DNA from: Betaproteobacteria bacterium
GTDB taxonomy: Bacteria; Pseudomonadota; Gammaproteobacteria; Burkholderiales; Casimicrobiaceae
Length of the DNA: 64,000 nt
Assembly: GCA_016861105.1 (NCBI GenBank)
Contig: BOKS01000007.1
Span: 124,001 to 188,000 of the forward strand
Reading direction: 5' to 3'
Position numbers and translations under genes: made by a program. Positions 52,038-62,058 of this stretch are shown here, one piece after another; positions within the stretch are counted from its first letter, which is position 1, and every line of letters starts with the position of its first letter. The notes beneath the pieces are model-generated. The model was not told the origin of the DNA, ran no database searches, and saw only the letters and a list, made by a program, of their open reading frames with translations.

Positions 52038-53948
52038 TCATCGTGCGCGCTCCGCCTCCGCCGCGCCCGGGGACTCGTCCAGCAGGTGCGCGCCCGCGTC
52101 GTCGCGCCCGGTCATCGCGCGCGCACGCGCCAGGGCGCCGTCGAGGTCGAACGCGGGCTCGAACTGCGTCGAGCACAGCCGCCGCTCGTAGGCCGGCCGG
52201 AAGCGCTTCATCGTGTCGAGGACCGGGTTGCACGCCGTGTGGCCCAGCCCGCAGTGCGACGAGGCCTGCAGCAGGCGGTTGAGCCGCTCGATGCGCGCGA
52301 GGTCGTGACGCGATCCCTTGCCCTCGGCGACCTTGTCCATCGCGTTGCACAGCAGCGTGGTCCCGACGCGGCACGGCGTGCAGAAGCCGCAGCTCTCGTG
52401 CGCGAAGAAGTGCGCGTAGCCGCGCGCCACCTCGAACATGTCGCGCGAGCCGTCGAAGATCGTGAACGCGCCCGCGGTGGGGAGGTCCTCGAAGCCCAGG
52501 CGCCGGTCGAACTCGGCCGCGCCGATGCAGATGCCCGAGGGCCCGGAGACCTGCACGGCCTGCGGGTCGCGCGCGCCGCAGTCCGCGAGCACCTCGCGCA
52601 CCGTCACGCCGAACGGGTACTCGTAGAGGCCGGGGCGCGCGCAGTCGCCGGCGACCGACAGCACCTTCGTGCCCGCCGAGCGCGGCGTGCCGATCGAGCG
52701 GAACCAGTCCCCGCCGCGGGCGGCGACGAGCGCCGCCGCGCAGAACGTCTCGACGTTGTTCACGACGGTCGGCTGCTGGCGGTAGCCGTGCGTGACCGGA
52801 TACGGTGGCCGGTTGCGCGGGATGCCGCGCTTGCCTTCCAGCGACTCGATCAGCGCCGACTCCTCGCCGCAGACGTACGCGCCGGCGCCGACGTGGATCG
52901 CGATGTCGAAGTCGAAGCCCGGGACGCCGGCGATCCGCGCGCCGAGCAGCCCGGCGCCGCGCCTGCGCGCGAGCGTCTCGCGCAGGCCGGGCAGCAGGTG
53001 CTCGTACTCGGCGCGCAGGTAGAGGAAGCCGCTGGACGCGCCGACGACGTAGGCGCACACGGTCATGCCCTCGATCACGAGGTCCGCGTGGCGGGCGAGC
53101 AGCACGCGGTCCTTGAACGTGCCGGGCTCGCCCTCGTCCGCATTGCAGACCACGTGGCGCACCGGGCCGGGCGCGGTGCGGCACGCCTCCCACTTGAGGC
53201 CGGTCATGAACCCCGCGCCGCCGCGCCCGCGCAGGTTCGAGTGCTTGATCTCCTCGAGCGTGAGCGCCGGGCCCTGCGGCAGGGCCGGCATGCGCTCGCG
53301 CCAGGACCGCTCGTTGCCCGCGCGCTCGAGCGCCTCGTCCTGGCCGCGCGCGATCGACGCGCGCAGCGCCTCGCCGGGGGCGAGGTCGCTCGCGAGCAGC
53401 ACGTCGCGGCGGCGCACGTTGTCGTCGATGGCGAACAGCGCCGCCGGCCAGGCGTCGAGCGGAACCTGCTCGCGGACCAGCTCGGCGATCTCGTCGACGC
53501 GCCGCTCGTCGAGGCCGGCGATCGCGCGGCCGTTGACCAGCAGCGACGGCGGCTGGTCGCTCATGCCGGTGCACGACGTCGTGTCGACGGACACCAGTCC
53601 GTCCTCCGACACCTTCCCGCGCTCGATCCACAGGCTCGTGCACAGGCGCTCCCGCAGGGCCTCGCTGCCGGCCATGCGCTCGACGACGTTGTCGGCGAAC
53701 AGCACGCGGTAGCGGCCGGCGGGCGACGTGTACAGGAACGCGTAGAAGCCGGCCACGCCCTCGACGCGCGCGCGCGGCACGCCGAGGCGCGCCGCGAGGT
53801 AGGTGATGGTCGCCGGCGGCAGCCAGCCGTCGCGCGCCTGCGCGTCGCGCAGGATTTGCACGAGCGCGGACGCATCGGCGCCGTGGCGCGCGAGCACCTG
53901 ATCGAGGAACGGATCGACCGTCGGGGCGGTGGCGGGCATCGCAGCCAT
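52038..53948 (-). CDS. hoxF: NAD-binding diaphorase subunit HoxF with HoxE-like N-terminal domain
   Basis: A 636-residue protein. Residues about 12-160 resemble HoxE/NuoE (GVAGFYAFLYTSPAG), the rest the NuoF fold: LRGRGGAGFMTGLKWE (NADH/FMN), NADEGEPGTFKDRVLL, AGAYVCGEESALIESLEGKR, and a C-terminal [4Fe-4S] binding ESCGFCTPCRVGT plus HCGLGHTACNP. The N-terminal domain shows only two Cys (RLCTSLW and TSCTGMSD), so the NuoE-type [2Fe-2S] cluster may be absent. It couples H2 and NAD(P)+ interconversion. It is the first gene of the operon; ATG follows GGGGGATC. Confidence 0.92.
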   Translation of the reverse strand: MAAMPATAPTVDPFLDQVLARHGADASALVQILRDAQARDGWLPPATITYLAARLGVPRARVEGVAGFYAFLYTSPAGRYRVLFADNVVERMAGSEALRERLCTSLWIERGKVSEDGLVSVDTTSCTGMSDQPPSLLVNGRAIAGLDERRVDEIAELVREQVPLDAWPAALFAIDDNVRRRDVLLASDLAPGEALRASIARGQDEALERAGNERSWRERMPALPQGPALTLEEIKHSNLRGRGGAGFMTGLKWEACRTAPGPVRHVVCNADEGEPGTFKDRVLLARHADLVIEGMTVCAYVVGASSGFLYLRAEYEHLLPGLRETLARRRGAGLLGARIAGVPGFDFDIAIHVGAGAYVCGEESALIESLEGKRGIPRNRPPYPVTHGYRQQPTVVNNVETFCAAALVAARGGDWFRSIGTPRSAGTKVLSVAGDCARPGLYEYPFGVTVREVLADCGARDPQAVQVSGPSGICIGAAEFDRRLGFEDLPTAGAFTIFDGSRDMFEVARGYAHFFAHESCGFCTPCRVGTTLLCNAMDKVAEGKGSRHDLARIERLNRLLQASSHCGLGHTACNPVLDTMKRFRPAYERRLCSTQFEPAFDLDGALARARAMTGRDDAGAHLLDESPGAAEAERAR

Positions 53949-54019
53949 GATCCCCCGGCTGCGCGGGTTGCCGCTGACTCAGGTCAACGGTGCTGCACGG
54001 CGCGTTCGCCTGCCGGACG

Positions 54020-54037
54020 GGCGTCCGCCCGGACGCC
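54020..54037. terminator. Perfect hairpin between thiC and hoxF
   Basis: GGCGTCCG and CGGACGCC around a two-base centre, 91 bp after the thiC stop on the same strand. It could end thiC transcription before the hox operon; no T-run follows. Confidence 0.45.
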
Positions 54038-54127
54038 GTGCCGTGCACCGCCAGGGGGCGTGCCGCGGCCCGCCGGCGAGGCCCGCCCGGCCCGTCCGCG
54101 CGCCGAGCGCCGCGACGACGGCGCCTC

Positions 54128-56142
<2,015 letters not shown>

Positions 56143-56198
56143 GGTACGTTACTCCAAAGCGCGGTCCGCGTCGATCCACCGGAACGAGGGTTCGCCGT

Positions 56199-56227
56199 AA
56201 CGAGGGTCAGACTCGAATTTCGGGCCG
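56199..56227 (+). repeat. Dispersed repeat (ACGAGGGTCAGACTCG family), copy 1
   Basis: AACGAGGGTCAGACTCGAAT plus TTCGGGCCG. The same 24-bp core recurs directly at 56238 and inverted at 56297. In translation these repeats give the peptide KFESDPRF, which flags non-coding repeats. Confidence 0.8.
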
Positions 56228-56237
56228 CGGCAAGCGA

Positions 56238-56266
56238 AACGAGGGTCAGACTCGAATTTCGGGCCG
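56238..56266 (+). repeat. Dispersed repeat, copy 2
   Basis: Second direct copy, 39 bp after copy 1; it also forms an inverted pair with copy 3. Confidence 0.8.
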
Positions 56267-56296
56267 TGGCAGGCTTGGCCTCCGACCGTCGTGCAT

Positions 56297-56320
56297 CGAA
56301 ATTCGAGTCTGACCCTCGTT
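56297..56320 (-). repeat. Dispersed repeat, copy 3 (inverted)
   Basis: Exact reverse complement of the 24-bp core of copies 1 and 2. With copy 2 it could form a 24-bp stem around a 35-base loop in the thiD-thiC intercistronic RNA, ten bases after the thiD stop. Confidence 0.8.
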
Positions 56321-56329
56321 TTGCTCGGT

Positions 56330-57148
56330 TCACCACCAGGCGTGGAAGTGGTGCACCGGCCCGTGCCCCTTGCCGACCTCGAGCCGGCCGGCCGCGGCGA
56401 TCGCCTGCGACAGGTAGTCCTTCGCGCGGCGGGCGGCGGAGGGGACGTCCGGCGACTGCGGCAGCAGCGCCGCGAGCGCCGCGGACAGCGTGCAGCCGGT
56501 GCCATGCGTGTTCTTCGTGTCCACGCGCGGCGCGGCGAGCTCGATCATGCGGTCGCCGTCGTGCAGCACGTCGATCGCGTCGCCGCCGGGCAGGTGCCCG
56601 CCCTTGAGGAAGACCCAGCGCTCGCCGTCGTGCGCCATCGCGCGGCGCAGCCGCTCCGCGGTGCGTCGCATGCCCTTCACGTCCTCCGGTGGCGCGGCCT
56701 CGACCAGCACACCGGCCTCGGGCAGGTTCGGCGTGATCATCGTCGCCAGCGGAAGCAGCGACTCGCGCAGCGCGCCGACCGCCGCCTTCTCGAGGAGGCC
56801 GTGGCCGCTCTTGGCGATCATCACGGGGTCGAGCACGAGGTGCGGCGGCCGCCAGTGCGACATCCGCTCCGCGACCGCGGCGATGACCGGCGCCTGCCCG
56901 ACCATCCCGACCTTGGCGGCGTCGACGCGAACGTCCGCGAACAGCGTGTCGATCTGCCGGGCGACGAAGTCGCGCGGGACGGCGAAGATCGCGTCCACGC
57001 CGACCGTGCTCTGCGCGGTGAGCGCGGCAACGACCGCGCAGGCGTACGCGCCGTTGGCGCTCATCGCCTTCACGTCCGCGAGGATGCCGGCCCCGCCCGA
57101 CGGGTCGACGCCCGCGATGCTGACGACGTTGGGGATGCGCTGGGTCAT
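56330..57148 (-). CDS. thiD: Hydroxymethylpyrimidine/phosphomethylpyrimidine kinase ThiD
   Basis: A 272-residue ribokinase-fold kinase that phosphorylates the pyrimidine of thiamine twice. Landmarks: SIAGVDPSGGAGILADVKA at the start (substrate site), TAQSTVGVDAI, LVLDPVMIAKSGHGLLEKA and the ATP/anion-hole motif KNTHGTGCTLSAALAALLP (about 213-231). It is transcribed with thiC in mind: same strand, 319 bp upstream, though the riboswitch lies after thiD and so acts only on thiC. Confidence 0.93.
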   Translation of the reverse strand: MTQRIPNVVSIAGVDPSGGAGILADVKAMSANGAYACAVVAALTAQSTVGVDAIFAVPRDFVARQIDTLFADVRVDAAKVGMVGQAPVIAAVAERMSHWRPPHLVLDPVMIAKSGHGLLEKAAVGALRESLLPLATMITPNLPEAGVLVEAAPPEDVKGMRRTAERLRRAMAHDGERWVFLKGGHLPGGDAIDVLHDGDRMIELAAPRVDTKNTHGTGCTLSAALAALLPQSPDVPSAARRAKDYLSQAIAAAGRLEVGKGHGPVHHFHAWW

Positions 57149-57218
57149 GGCGGCGGCTCGCTGGTCCGGCGTGTGCACCGCGATGGTGCCACAGGCGCGG
57201 GGCGGCGCCGGCGTTGGG

Positions 57219-57224
57219 TATGAT
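57219..57224 (+). promoter_or_regulatory. Possible -10 of the DUF456 gene
   Basis: TATGAT (5 of 6) lies 84 bp before the proposed ATG at 57308 in a G+C-rich gap. No clear -35 at the expected distance. Confidence 0.3.
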
Positions 57225-57307
57225 GCGCAGCCGGCGGGACGGCGCCGAACCCGGCGCGGGCAGCGGTGTCCGACACCCCGTCGATGACGAAGGACAGCGA
57301 GGGCGCG

Positions 57308-57787
57308 ATGGACATGCTGCTGTGGGTCGTCGCGGTCGCGATGATCGTGATCGGTGTCGCCGGCACGGTGCTGCCGGCGCTGCCCGGCACGGTCTTCATC
57401 CTGGGCGGCATCGCGCTCGCGGCGTGGATCGACGGCTTCGCGCGGATCTCGGGCTGGACCGTCGGGATCGCGGCGGCGCTGACCGCGCTCGCGTTCGTCG
57501 TCGAGTACGTCGCGGCAGCGCTCGGCGCGAAGAAGGCCGGCGCGAGCCCCCTGGCGATCGTGGGTGCCGCGATCGGCACGGTGGCCGGCGTGTTCGCCGG
57601 GCTCGTCGGCCTGCTGTTCCTGCCGCTCGCGGGCGCGGCGCTCGGCGAGTTCGTCGCCCTGCGCGACCTGCGACGCGCCGGCCGCGTGGGCGTGGCCACG
57701 TGGCTCGGCCTGCTGCTCGGCACCGCGGTCAAGGTGGCCATCGCCTTCACGATGGTCGGCATCTTCGTCGTCGCGCTCGTCTTCTGA
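57308..57787 (+). CDS. DUF456 membrane protein
   Basis: A 159-residue protein, almost all hydrophobic, with about four to five helices. It begins MDMLLWVVAVAMIVIGVAGTV, with LPALPGTVFILGGIALAAWI, the N-terminal DUF456 hallmark, and ends LGLLLGTAVKVAIAFTMVGI. The function is unknown. ATG 57308 has GAGGG just upstream; GTG 57266 would add 14 residues. It lies immediately before the cyclase gene (4-bp gap), suggesting co-transcription. Confidence 0.78.
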   Translation: MDMLLWVVAVAMIVIGVAGTVLPALPGTVFILGGIALAAWIDGFARISGWTVGIAAALTALAFVVEYVAAALGAKKAGASPLAIVGAAIGTVAGVFAGLVGLLFLPLAGAALGEFVALRDLRRAGRVGVATWLGLLLGTAVKVAIAFTMVGIFVVALVF

Positions 57788-57791
57788 CGCC

Positions 57792-59489
57792 GTGGACGCG
57801 CGCCCCGCGTTCGGGCCCGGCCGGCGGCACGTGCACCCGTTCTCGCGGCGCAGCCTGCGCCTCGCCTCCGGGCTGGTCCTGCTGTCGTACGCGACGATGC
57901 ACCTCGCCAACCACGCGCTCGGGCTGCACTCGATGCAGGCGGCCGGCGCGCTGCTGCGCGTGCACGTCGCGGTGTGGTTCAGCCTGCCCGGCACCGTGTT
58001 GCTCTACGGCGCGGCGGCGCTGCACGTGGCGCTCGCCTTCGTGGCGCTCTACGAGCGGCGCACGCTGCGGATGCCGCTCGTCGAGGCCCTGCGCTACGCG
58101 CTCGGCTTTGCCGTCCCGCTGCTGCTGATCGGGCACGTGTTCGGCACGCGCATCGCCGCCGAAGCCGGCGCGAGCCCGGCCTACGAGCGCATCGTCTGGC
58201 AGATCCTGCAGAACGACATCGAGTGGCGGCAGCTCGCGCTCGTCGCGATCGTCTGGATCCACGCGATGATCGGCATCACCCTGTGGCTGCGCCACCGGCC
58301 GTGGTTCCAGCGCCTCGCGCCGCTGCTGCTCGTGGGCGCGGTGCTGCTGCCCGTGCTCGCGCTCCTCGGGTTCCTCACGATGGCGCGCGAGCTCGAGCTC
58401 ACCGCCGACGAGCCCGATTCGCTCACGATGCAGGCAGGCTGGGCGTCCGAGCTCGACGACGCGACGCGCGCGCGGCTCGCGGCGCTGCGCGACGGCTGGG
58501 TCGACGGCTACCTCGTGCTGCTCGCGGCCGTGCTCGGTGCGCGCGTCGCGCGCCGCGTCGTCGAGGCGAGCCGGCGCACGACCGTGACGCTGCGCTACCC
58601 GGACGCGGAGGTGCAGGTGCCGCGCGGCCACACGGTGCTGGAAGCGAGCCGCGCGCACCGCATCCCGCACCTCGCGCTGTGCGGCGGGCGCGGGCGCTGC
58701 TCGACGTGCCGCGTGCGCGTGGCGCCGCTCAAGGGGCTGACGCCGCCCGGCGCCGACGAGGCGGCGACGCTCGCCCGCATCCACGCGCCGCCGGACGTGC
58801 GCCTCGCCTGCCAGCTGCGCCCCAACCACGACCTCGTCGTCTCGCCGGTGTTCGCGATCGACGGCTCGCACGCGCCGCCGGGCCGCGGCAGCGTCGAGCG
58901 CGAGGTCGTCGTGCTGTTCACCGACCTGCGGCGCTGGACCGGGCTGGCCGAGCGCCAGCTGCCGTTCGACCTCGTGTACGTCCAGAACCAGTTCTACGCG
59001 GCGGTCGGCGACGCCGTGACGGCGGCGGGCGGCCTCCCCAACCAGTTCGTCGGCGACAGCGTGATGGCGATCTTCGGACTCGAGGTCGACCTCGTCGAGG
59101 CTTGCCGGCAGGCGGTCGACGCGGTGGCGGGCATCGAGGTGCGGATGCGCGACGTCAATGCGCGCATGCAGCGCCAGTTCGCGCACGAGCTGGACTTCGG
59201 CGTCGGGCTGCACGCGGGCCCCGCGGTGATCGGCGAGGTCGGCTATCGCGACACCCGCACCGTGTCGGCGGTAGGCGACACGGTGAACACGGCGGCGCGG
59301 CTGCAGGAGCTGACCAAGCGTTACGACGCGCGCGTCGTGCTCTCCGGCATCGTCGCGTCCGGTGCGAGCCTCGACGTGGGCGCGCTGAAGGCGCGCGAGA
59401 TCGAGGTGCGCGGCCGCGAAGCGCCGCTCGCCGTTTACACGGCGGCGACCGGCGCGGCGCTGCGCCCGCGTGCGCTTTCCGCGGTGTAG
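57792..59489 (+). CDS. Membrane nucleotide cyclase with [2Fe-2S] ferredoxin domain
   Basis: A 565-residue protein with a rare layout. About six helices in residues 20-270 include several His in or near the membrane (TMHLANHALGLHSM, IGHVFGT, VWIHAMIG), as in b-type cytochrome subunits. A ferredoxin domain follows (about 285-370) with CGGRGRCSTC and a later LAC, the CX5CX2C...C [2Fe-2S] pattern. The class III cyclase (about 385-540) has both metal Asp (VLFTDLRRWTGL, FVGDSVMAIFG) and GDTVNTAARL; the usual adenylate-cyclase Lys reads Gln. It probably senses redox state, electrons or oxygen and makes a cyclic nucleotide. GTG start, four bases after the DUF456 stop. Confidence 0.85.
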   Translation: MDARPAFGPGRRHVHPFSRRSLRLASGLVLLSYATMHLANHALGLHSMQAAGALLRVHVAVWFSLPGTVLLYGAAALHVALAFVALYERRTLRMPLVEALRYALGFAVPLLLIGHVFGTRIAAEAGASPAYERIVWQILQNDIEWRQLALVAIVWIHAMIGITLWLRHRPWFQRLAPLLLVGAVLLPVLALLGFLTMARELELTADEPDSLTMQAGWASELDDATRARLAALRDGWVDGYLVLLAAVLGARVARRVVEASRRTTVTLRYPDAEVQVPRGHTVLEASRAHRIPHLALCGGRGRCSTCRVRVAPLKGLTPPGADEAATLARIHAPPDVRLACQLRPNHDLVVSPVFAIDGSHAPPGRGSVEREVVVLFTDLRRWTGLAERQLPFDLVYVQNQFYAAVGDAVTAAGGLPNQFVGDSVMAIFGLEVDLVEACRQAVDAVAGIEVRMRDVNARMQRQFAHELDFGVGLHAGPAVIGEVGYRDTRTVSAVGDTVNTAARLQELTKRYDARVVLSGIVASGASLDVGALKAREIEVRGREAPLAVYTAATGAALRPRALSAV

Positions 59490-59492
59490 AAT
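59487..59492 (+). promoter_or_regulatory. Possible -10 for tRNA-Gly
   Basis: TAGAAT (5 of 6), overlapping the stop codon of the cyclase gene and 12 bp before the tRNA 5' end, the right distance for a tRNA promoter. -35 not clear. Confidence 0.4.
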
Positions 59493-59503
59493 CGCCGGCG
59501 TCC

Positions 59504-59577
59504 GCGGGTGTAGTTCAATGGTAGAACGGCGGCTTCCCAAGCCTCAGACGTGGGTTCGATTCCCATCACCCGCTCCA
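59504..59577 (+). tRNA. tRNA-Gly(CCC), with encoded CCA
   Basis: 74 bases: acceptor stem GCGGGTG pairs with CACCCGC, discriminator U, CCA encoded. D arm GTTC-AATGGTA-GAAC, anticodon loop TTCCCAA (anticodon CCC, reads GGG), T arm with GGTTCGATTCC. The anticodon stem GCGGC / GCCTC has a C28-U42 mismatch, otherwise good pairing. Close to the Escherichia coli glyU gene in layout. Confidence 0.93.
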
Positions 59578-59662
59578 CCCACCCGTGCCACGCGCGCAGC
59601 AGCGGCGGGCGGCGCGGCCCGCGACGGGCGCGGCTTCCGTCGCAGCGAGTCGACCTGAAGCC

Positions 59663-60007
59663 ATGCGCGATGCCGGCCTCCCCGTCACCCTGATCGTCGT
59701 CGGCCTCGTCGGGCTCGCGTGGTACTTCCGCGTCTTCCCCGACCTCGACTGGATCATCGCGCTGGGGCTCGCGGGCGGCGGCGTCGCCGTCATGCTGTTC
59801 GACGGCATCACGAAGTCTTCGATCGTGATCGGGCCGTTCCTGATCGCCGTCGGGCTGTCGTGGTGGGCGCACGAGTTCCGCGACGTCTCGTGGCGCGTGC
59901 TGATCCCGGCGCTGCTCGTGCTGCTCGGCGCGCTGATGCTCGCCGGGCGGCACCCGTCGATCCCCGAGCGGCGCACGAAGGCGGGCCGCGCGCCGCCCGC
60001 GGGCTGA
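59663..60007 (+). CDS. Small membrane protein
   Basis: A 114-residue protein with three to four hydrophobic helices: GLPVTLIVVGLVGLAWYFRV, IALGLAGGGVAVMLFDGI, IVIGPFLIAVGLSWWAHEF and VLIPALLVLLGALMLAG. Unknown function; similar small proteins occur beside transporters. ATG 59663 is chosen as the first good start; upstream in-frame residues look like the shadow of the tRNA end. Confidence 0.55.
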   Translation: MRDAGLPVTLIVVGLVGLAWYFRVFPDLDWIIALGLAGGGVAVMLFDGITKSSIVIGPFLIAVGLSWWAHEFRDVSWRVLIPALLVLLGALMLAGRHPSIPERRTKAGRAPPAG

Positions 60008-60036
60008 CGCCGTCCGGCCGGCAGCGTCCGGCGTGC

Positions 60037-60045
60037 TGGTAAAAT
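60037..60045 (+). promoter_or_regulatory. Extended -10 promoter for the DMT transporter
   Basis: TGGTAAAAT: a TGN extension and TAAAAT (5 of 6), 145 bp before the proposed start. The gap is otherwise G+C-rich; extended -10 promoters often lack a -35. Confidence 0.4.
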
Positions 60046-60189
60046 GGTCAGGCCGGTTGCCGCGGTGCACGCCGCGGCTCGCATCGCGTTCCCGCCCTTG
60101 CATTCCCCGCCCGTCGACCCGCCGCCGTCCTTCGCGCCCGAGCGCCCGCGGCCGTGCGCGCGGCGCCCCGCGCGCCGCGGGGGGCGCGC

Positions 60190-61104
60190 GTGAACCGGCC
60201 GGCCGCGGCCGGCGGATCGCACGTCCCGCTCAACGCCGTGCTGCTCGTCTGCGGCGCCACGCTGTGCTTCACGCTGCTCGACACGCTGACCAAGTACCTC
60301 GCGCAGCGCCTGCCGGTGCCGCTGCTCGTCTGGGCGCGCTGGACGGTGCAGGCGATCGCCGTCCTCGTCTGGCTCGCGCCGCAGGTCCGCTTCGGCCTGG
60401 TGCGCACGCGCAAGCTCACGGCGCAGCTGTTCCGCGGCGTCGTGCTGATCTCCTCGTCGCTGTGCTTCACGGCGGCGCTGAAGGAGATGCCGCTCGCCGA
60501 GGTGACGGCGCTCAACTACACGACGCCAGTGCTGGTGACGATCCTCGCCGTGGTGTTCCTCGACGAGCGGATGACGCCGGTGCGCGTCGGCTTCGTCGTC
60601 GCCGGGTTCGTCGGGATGCTGCTCGTCGTGCGACCCGGCTCGGAGATGTTCCAGGGCGTCGCGCTGTTCGCCCTCGGCTCGGCGTGGTTCTACGCGATGT
60701 TCCAGATCACCACGCGCAAGCTCGCCGACGAGGACTGGCGGACGCTGCTCTTCTTCCCGGCGCTGATCGGCACCGTGCTGATGAGCTTCCTGCTGCCGTT
60801 CCTCGACTGGCCCGAGGCGATCCGCTGGCAGGATGCGGTGCTGATCGTCGTCGGCGGGCTGCTCGGCTCGTTCGGGCACTTCCTGTTCCAGCGCGCGTTC
60901 CAGCACGCGCAGGCCTCGGCCGTCACGCCGTTCACCTACATGCAGCTCGTCTGGTCGACGCTGATCGGCTGGATCGCGTTCCAGTCGTTCCCCGACGCGT
61001 GGACGCTCGCCGGCATGGCGATCATCACCGGCAGCGGCCTGCTGATCGCGCTGCACGAGCAGCGCAAGTCGCGCGCGGTGCCGCCGCCGCCCGTGCTCGA
61101 CTGA
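60190..61104 (+). CDS. EamA-family DMT transporter
   Basis: A 304-residue protein with about ten helices in two EamA repeats: first LDTLTKYLAQRLPVPLLVWAR and ALNYTTPVLVTILAVVFLDE, second GSFGHFLFQRAFQHAQASAV and TYMQLVWSTLIGWIAF. Drug/metabolite transporters of this type export metabolites; the substrate is unknown. GTG 60190 is taken as start; an upstream in-frame GTG/ATG extension is Arg-rich. Confidence 0.85.
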   Translation: MNRPAAAGGSHVPLNAVLLVCGATLCFTLLDTLTKYLAQRLPVPLLVWARWTVQAIAVLVWLAPQVRFGLVRTRKLTAQLFRGVVLISSSLCFTAALKEMPLAEVTALNYTTPVLVTILAVVFLDERMTPVRVGFVVAGFVGMLLVVRPGSEMFQGVALFALGSAWFYAMFQITTRKLADEDWRTLLFFPALIGTVLMSFLLPFLDWPEAIRWQDAVLIVVGGLLGSFGHFLFQRAFQHAQASAVTPFTYMQLVWSTLIGWIAFQSFPDAWTLAGMAIITGSGLLIALHEQRKSRAVPPPPVLD

Positions 61105-61135
61105 AACCCGCTCCACCCCCCAAGGAGGAAAGACG

Positions 61136-62050
61136 ATGGCAAACCCGCGGATCGGCATGATCGGACTGGGCCTGATGGGCCACGGCATCGCGAAGAACCT
61201 GGTGACGAAGGGCTTCCCGATGACCGTTCGCGCGCACCGCAACCGCAAGCCGCTCGAGGACCTGCTCGCGGCAGGCGCGAAGGAGGCGAAGACGAACGCG
61301 GACGTGGCCCGCGGCTCCGACGTCGTCATCCTGTGCGTGACCGGCGCGCCGCAGGTCGAGGAGATCGTGTTCGGCGCCGACGGGATCGCGGCCGCCGCGC
61401 GCGACGGGATGATCGTGATCGACACGTCGACCTCCGAGCCCGCGACCACGGCGAAGGCCCGCGAGGCGCTCGCGGCGAAGGGCGTCAGGCTCGTGGACGC
61501 GCCGCTGTCGCGCACGCCGGTGGAGGCCGAGCAGGGCCGGCTCAACACGATGGTAGGCGCCGACGACGCGACCTTCGCCGCGCTGAAGCCGGTGTTCGGC
61601 GCGTACTGCGAGAACGTGGTGCACGCCGGCCCGCCCGGCCACGGGCTCGTGCTCAAGCTGATCAACAACTTCGTCGCGCAGGCGATGTGCACGGCGTTCG
61701 CCGAGGCCCTGGCGGCGGCGACCAAGTCGGGACTGTCGATCGCCAAGCTGCACCAGCTCATGTCGGCGGGGCCGATCAACTCGCCGATGTTCCAGATGAT
61801 CGTGGGCAAGGCGATGGAGGGCGACCTCACCGGCCTCAAGTTCACGCTGGTCAACGCGTGCAAGGACCTGCGCTACTACACGCACTTCACCGAGTCGCTG
61901 ATGCTGCCGTCGATCGTCGGCGAGGCCGTGCACCAGAGCCTGGTGACGGCGAACGCGCTGGGCTTCGGCGACAAGTTCGTGCCGTCGCTGATCGAGGCGC
62001 AGCAGAAGCTCGCCGGCCTCGACATCCTCGGCCACGCGCAGAAGAAGTAG
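61136..62050 (+). CDS. NAD(P)-dependent beta-hydroxyacid dehydrogenase family protein
   Basis: A 304-residue reductase of the 3-hydroxyisobutyrate dehydrogenase / tartronate-semialdehyde reductase family. The nucleotide site is IGMIGLGLMGHGIAKNLVTK (about residues 6-25); the substrate motif is LVDAPLSRTPVEAEQGRLNT (about 120-139) and the catalytic Lys lies in HGLVLKLINNFVAQAM (about 176-191). AAGGAGG 8 bp before ATG 61136. Substrate specificity cannot be fixed; a small 3-hydroxy acid is likely. Ribosome site is unusually strong. Confidence 0.88.
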   Translation: MANPRIGMIGLGLMGHGIAKNLVTKGFPMTVRAHRNRKPLEDLLAAGAKEAKTNADVARGSDVVILCVTGAPQVEEIVFGADGIAAAARDGMIVIDTSTSEPATTAKAREALAAKGVRLVDAPLSRTPVEAEQGRLNTMVGADDATFAALKPVFGAYCENVVHAGPPGHGLVLKLINNFVAQAMCTAFAEALAAATKSGLSIAKLHQLMSAGPINSPMFQMIVGKAMEGDLTGLKFTLVNACKDLRYYTHFTESLMLPSIVGEAVHQSLVTANALGFGDKFVPSLIEAQQKLAGLDILGHAQKK

Positions 62051-62058
62051 GCGCCCGC

